Below, piece after piece: positions 60,437 through 64,000 of a stretch of 64,000 nt of DNA (the stretch's first letter is position 1; the number at the start of each line of letters is the position of its first letter). The notes under the pieces are model-generated. The model saw only the letters and a program-made list of their open reading frames with translations, was not told where the DNA came from and did not search any database. A program made the position numbers and the translations under genes. Origin of the DNA: an uncultured Gammaproteobacteria bacterium (lineage in GTDB: Bacteria > Pseudomonadota > Gammaproteobacteria > Eutrophobiales > Eutrophobiaceae); NCBI GenBank assembly GCA_958295485.1, contig OY282354.1, forward strand, positions 3,062,042 to 3,126,041, written 5' to 3'.

Positions 60437-62710
60437 ATGGCTACAAATTATCAAACTTACCTGAAGTTTACCGCAATCATTTTAGCCTGTGCATTTGCAT
60501 TTCCATTTGATCAAGCGCCAGCCCAATCGGAAGAGGATTCTGCTATTGAAGAAATCATGGTAACTGCCCGGAAGAAGGAGGAGTCTTTGCAGGATGTTCC
60601 CTTAGCCGTCAGTGTTTATACGGGCGCTTACCTGGAAGAAGCGCGGGTTAATGACGTATCGGACCTGCTGACCCAGATTCCCGGCGTTGGCTATGGACAG
60701 CCATTCAAGAGTTTTACTCCTATTGGGATCCGGGGCGCTTCTTCGCAGGATGATTATCCGGGAGCAGACCCGAACGTCGCCATATTTATCGATGAAGTCT
60801 ATCTTGGCACGACGACTACACTGGAATTCGACCTGCTTGACCTGGAGCGGGTCGAAGTGCTGCGTGGCCCGCAAGGCACCTTGTTTGGCCGTAATACCAA
60901 TGGCGGCATTATCCACTTTATCACTCGTAATCCGGATGAAGAATTCCGCGCTCGGGCCAGTCTGACTGTCGGCAATCATGAGAGACTGGAAATATCCGGT
61001 CTGGTGAGTGGTCAGATTGCAGAGGGCGTGTTCGGCAGCCTGACGGCAAAAGCCAGGGATACCGGCGGTTACACCAGGAACCTGGCTACCGGTTCCAAGC
61101 TGGGAAAGGAAGACATTACCAGTATGCGCGGCAAGCTGCGCTTCATGCCAAACGAGCAACTGGATATCATCATTACCGGCGATTACATGATTGATAACTC
61201 CTTCGGTATCCCGCAGGATTTTCTGGGCGGGCAATCCCAACTGATGCGCGACCTGGGTATTCCGGCAGTCAACAGCTTTGATGAAGTGTCCCAGGACCTG
61301 GATGGTCATTATGATCGTGACAGTTGGGGCCTGGTCGCGAAAGTCAGTTATGACGCAGGGGTTGGCGTATTCCACTCTATCACCTCATACCGGGACTACA
61401 AGAATGAGATGTATGATTACGATTTTGACGGCGTTAACGGAAAATCGAGCAACCCCTTGCATAGCGCTGAGGCCTTTCCTTATCAGAATACGGAAGTAGA
61501 AACCTTTACGCAGGAATTACGCATGGACTGGGAAATAGGCGAGAAAATTGACCTGGTAACCGGATTTTATTATCTGGACCAGAAGAACAGGCGGGATGAA
61601 GTGCTCAACCCGAACGGCTTGCCCAACAGTGAGGCCTCGGCCTGGACCGTCGTTACCGAGGAACAAGCGGATCAGCTGGTGAATTCCAACAGCTATGCCG
61701 TATTTTTTGATACCACGATCGATGTAACAGAACAGGTTGCATTATTCGGTGGGTATCGCTGGACCAGGGATGAGAAAGATGGGACGTTCTTCTGCCATGT
61801 TGAGGGAGGTTTCTGGTGCTCGAACGTCTTCGAGAGCGACTTCAGTGATTCCTGGGAAGAACCGACATGGCGTGTCGGCGCGAATTTTCACCTGAACAGC
61901 GATATCATGGTTTATGGTTCTTATACCGAAGGCTTCAAGTCTGGTGGTTTTACCGGCGCCGGCGCCGGTAACTTTGATGCAGAGGGCAACCCGATAGGCG
62001 AGGAAAGCGTGAAAATACCCTATAAGCCGGAATTTACCGAATCCTGGGAAGTCGGGCTACGGACTCAATGGCTGAATAACCTTGCAACTGCGAATATCAC
62101 TTATTTCAACGTTCAATATAAGGATCTGCAGTATCTGTTGTTGAATGCGGCAAGCGGTGGGTCCCAGTTCGACGCGGGGAATATCGGTCATGCAAATAAT
62201 AACGGCGTTGAGACCGAATTTTCATTCCAGCTAACGGAGAACTTTCGCCTTTGGGCAAACTACACCTGGCAGAGCGGTGATTATGGCGGTGGAGCCTCCA
62301 ACTTTGGCGGTGATTCCTTTGACGGCAACCCGCTTAAACTGACTCCAAAACATTCCTTTGGCATGGGAGGGAGCTATGATCATCATCTCCCCAATGGGAG
62401 CGCGCTGAGACTGAGCGGTGACTGGTCTGAAAAGAGTCGACATTACTTTGCTGAAGAAAGCGGTCCGGACGACAGTGAAAAACTCGCCGGACTGGTAAAC
62501 TTGCAGGGGAGTTGGACAAGTCCTTCCGAAAGACTTGAAGTTACCTTGTGGGTGAGAAACCTGCTGGATAAACGCGATAAAACGGGTTACTGGGACGACT
62601 TTTTTCAATGGTGGCTGCGTTATGAGACGGAAGTTGACTATATAGTTGATGTTGCGAACTTCTCCCCCCCACGTTATTTTGGCGCGACCGTGACCTGGCG
62701 CTTCGAGTAG
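60437..62710 (+). CDS. TonB-dependent outer-membrane receptor
   Basis: 757 aa from ATG 60437 (GGAGGGG 9 nt upstream; an upstream ATG 60395 lacks one). Signal peptide to about QAPAQ, TonB-box region IEEIMVTARKKEESL, plug with VNDVSDLLTQIPGVGYGQ and RVEVLRGPQGTLFGRNTNGG (about 140), barrel, and an aromatic C-terminal end (GATVTWRFE). Placed after the amidase and synthetase genes, it may import their substrate. The upstream 166 bp show no clear riboswitch. Confidence 0.93.
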   Translation: MATNYQTYLKFTAIILACAFAFPFDQAPAQSEEDSAIEEIMVTARKKEESLQDVPLAVSVYTGAYLEEARVNDVSDLLTQIPGVGYGQPFKSFTPIGIRGASSQDDYPGADPNVAIFIDEVYLGTTTTLEFDLLDLERVEVLRGPQGTLFGRNTNGGIIHFITRNPDEEFRARASLTVGNHERLEISGLVSGQIAEGVFGSLTAKARDTGGYTRNLATGSKLGKEDITSMRGKLRFMPNEQLDIIITGDYMIDNSFGIPQDFLGGQSQLMRDLGIPAVNSFDEVSQDLDGHYDRDSWGLVAKVSYDAGVGVFHSITSYRDYKNEMYDYDFDGVNGKSSNPLHSAEAFPYQNTEVETFTQELRMDWEIGEKIDLVTGFYYLDQKNRRDEVLNPNGLPNSEASAWTVVTEEQADQLVNSNSYAVFFDTTIDVTEQVALFGGYRWTRDEKDGTFFCHVEGGFWCSNVFESDFSDSWEEPTWRVGANFHLNSDIMVYGSYTEGFKSGGFTGAGAGNFDAEGNPIGEESVKIPYKPEFTESWEVGLRTQWLNNLATANITYFNVQYKDLQYLLLNAASGGSQFDAGNIGHANNNGVETEFSFQLTENFRLWANYTWQSGDYGGGASNFGGDSFDGNPLKLTPKHSFGMGGSYDHHLPNGSALRLSGDWSEKSRHYFAEESGPDDSEKLAGLVNLQGSWTSPSERLEVTLWVRNLLDKRDKTGYWDDFFQWWLRYETEVDYIVDVANFSPPRYFGATVTWRFE

Positions 62711-62743
62711 GATGGCGGCAGCCGTCCGGTAACCGCATGGACG

Positions 62744-62749
62744 TATAAT
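62744..62749 (+). promoter_or_regulatory. -10 like TATAAT just upstream of the terminator
   Basis: TATAAT at 62744-62749; a transcript started 6-8 bases later would begin inside the 5' arm of the terminator below and so lack the full hairpin. No good -35 is seen. Confidence 0.35.
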
Positions 62750-62750
62750 G

Positions 62751-62785
62751 AAACCCCCCTTTGGTATGCCAGGGGGGTTTTTTTT
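62751..62785 (+). terminator. Rho-independent terminator after the TonB receptor gene
   Basis: AACCCCCCT-TTGGTATGCC-AGGGGGGTT followed by a run of eight T. The stem is 9 bp and very GC-rich. It lies 41 bp after the receptor stop and only 6 bp ahead of the MFS start. Confidence 0.9.
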
Positions 62786-62791
62786 AAGCAA

Positions 62792-63976
62792 ATGGAAAAA
62801 GAAAGCATAAATAAAAATATCATACTTGTTTTGCTCATTCTCACATCAACGTTGATGACGATGGCGAATGATCTCTATGCGCCCGGCCTGCCGCATATGC
62901 CCGAGTACTTCAACACGACGGCGGATAAAGTGAAGCTGACCATCAGTTTCTGGGCATTGGCTTATGGCAGCTTGTTATTGATTTACGGTCCCTTGTCGGA
63001 ACGCTTCGGCAGGAGGCCGATCCTGGTTGGCGCCATGGTCATATTTACGGGATGCAGTTTTTATTGCTCTGTGGCAACGTCCATAGAACAATTGATCGCG
63101 GCGCGGGCGCTCCAGGGAGCCGCAGCCGGCGCAGAAGGGGTGCTTGTCTTATCTATCATTCGGGATTGTTTCGATGAACAGGGGCAGGTGAGGGCATTTT
63201 CTGTTTATCGCGGCGTTTGCGCCATTCCGCCAATCATCACCCCGGTTATAGGAGCTTATGTTTTTCTATGGTTTGGCTGGCAGGCCAATTTTATTTTGTT
63301 AGCCGTCAGCGCGGCCGTGGTGACAATGCTGCTTTGGAAATTCCTGACTGAATCCAAAAGCCCCGCTATCAATGCGGTGTCCTCGGGAAAAATCGTCTCT
63401 GATTACCTGCAACTCTTATCAAGCGCAAGGTTTATCAGCTTTGCGGTTATCATGGCTTCAGCAATAGCATTTTTGATTGTGTTTTCTACGACGGTCCCGT
63501 TTATCGTGGTCAACATACTTGGTTTTACGACGCAGACATTCGCTTATTTACAAGCAGCAATGATGATTGTATTCGTACTTGGCAGCCTCAGCGCAAATCG
63601 GCTCGCCGGCAGGCTCACTACGTCGCGCATACTGTTATTGGGGATTGGCGTGGTGGCGGTTGGCAGTGTCCTGTTATTCGCCATTGTCCAGGGGGATAAA
63701 TTAACCCTGGCTACCCTGGCTGTCCCCCTGGCGCTGATATCTTTCGGTAATGGTCCGGTGCTTACAACCGCGCCAATTCTTGCCATGAATGCAACAGACA
63801 GCGCAACCGGCGCATCCGCCGCGATGCTTCTGACGTTTACTTCTGTCCTGGGTTCATCGACCGCAGTCATCGAGGGCGCCCTGAATGATGGCAGCGCGCG
63901 CGCGTTAACCGTTGTGATGGTATCTGTAACGTTGTGTGCCCTGCTTGCCTTCGCCACGGGCACGCGTAAAAAATAA
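62792..63976 (+). CDS. Bcr/CflA-type MFS drug exporter
   Basis: 394 aa, about 12 membrane helices. MTMANDLYAPGLPHMPEYF, then LLLIYGPLSERFGRRPILVGAM (loop 2-3) and ARALQGAAAGAEGVLVLSIIRD, are the Bcr/CflA signatures. It exports hydrophobic drugs or small metabolites. The start codon lies 6 bp after the terminator T-run and has no clear Shine-Dalgarno. Confidence 0.88.
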   Translation: MEKESINKNIILVLLILTSTLMTMANDLYAPGLPHMPEYFNTTADKVKLTISFWALAYGSLLLIYGPLSERFGRRPILVGAMVIFTGCSFYCSVATSIEQLIAARALQGAAAGAEGVLVLSIIRDCFDEQGQVRAFSVYRGVCAIPPIITPVIGAYVFLWFGWQANFILLAVSAAVVTMLLWKFLTESKSPAINAVSSGKIVSDYLQLLSSARFISFAVIMASAIAFLIVFSTTVPFIVVNILGFTTQTFAYLQAAMMIVFVLGSLSANRLAGRLTTSRILLLGIGVVAVGSVLLFAIVQGDKLTLATLAVPLALISFGNGPVLTTAPILAMNATDSATGASAAMLLTFTSVLGSSTAVIEGALNDGSARALTVVMVSVTLCALLAFATGTRKK

Positions 63977-64000
63977 TTCAGCCAATCAGCCTGCTTATCG

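Overview
The window looks like part of a proteobacterial chromosome (most likely Gammaproteobacteria; lineage is my inference). The grounds are two large TonB-dependent receptors with outer-membrane signal peptides, a TRAP transporter, Bcr/CflA and other MFS carriers, AvtA, and a single-chain pyruvate carboxylase. GC is moderate and codon use fairly even, with visibly more AT-rich islands at the defence genes. The genome is strewn with short palindromic or MITE-like repeats and with gene remnants (IS1182 transposase, VOC, AraC, GST), which suggests ongoing repeat spread and gene decay. I saw no tRNA, rRNA, CRISPR array or prophage.

Left half (1-31 kb), mostly defence and accessory genes. A left-truncated Hhe-like helicase-nuclease (1-2604) overlaps tail to tail with a DUF4143-type AAA ATPase whose start codon sits behind two tandem palindromes. 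Next comes a molybdenum hydroxylase operon (4195-8694: FAD subunit, 2Fe-2S subunit, and a CoxG-CoxL fusion), then a thiopurine methyltransferase, an MDR dehydrogenase lacking its nucleotide-binding loop, a membrane coiled-coil protein built from 21-bp tandem repeats, a TonB receptor and an MFS carrier. A type II restriction-modification pair (15617-17752), a SLATT-like 2TM cassette with two tiny genes (18760-19763) and a methyltransferase operon follow. The largest unit is a type I R-M locus (21527-31117, minus strand): hsdM, a 126-aa gene, a wHTH-like gene, a HEPN gene, hsdS, fic, hsdR. The HEPN and wHTH pair embedded between hsdM and hsdS, and the five TGTCACAG iterons between fic and hsdR, are the best candidates for something not yet described.

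Right half (31-64 kb), catabolism and uptake. A GntR/UTRA regulator and a 78-bp tandem repeat lead to a hydantoinase-like amidohydrolase divergent from a LeuCD-type hydratase pair, a class III CoA-transferase, a VOC protein and a TRAP transporter (dctP divergent from dctQM). Next are a small membrane coiled-coil protein, an amidohydrolase without the HxH motif, an AMP-dependent acyl ligase, pyruvate carboxylase, a fused MOP-type molybdenum hydroxylase, a fused indolepyruvate:ferredoxin oxidoreductase, AvtA, and an NTF2-like / N,N-dimethylformamidase-like / glutamine-synthetase-like gene string followed by a TonB receptor, a strong terminator and a Bcr/CflA exporter. A reasonable reading is uptake and breakdown of amides, N-heterocycles or cyclic ureides to CoA esters and 2-oxoacids, with pyruvate carboxylase refilling the TCA cycle; substrates are not determined by the sequence.

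Five repeat families recur and are named R1-R5 below. R1 is a roughly 60-80 bp MITE-like element with the core GTTAGTCACTCCAAAACAG. R2 is a GGGGCAACC/GGTTGCCCC palindrome also found inside coding sequence. R3 is a 12-bp-stem hairpin around GCTTGTCATCAA. R4 is a GTCATTCTGAG-type repeat. R5 is a 23-bp sequence containing AATCAAAGACCTGACCCC.
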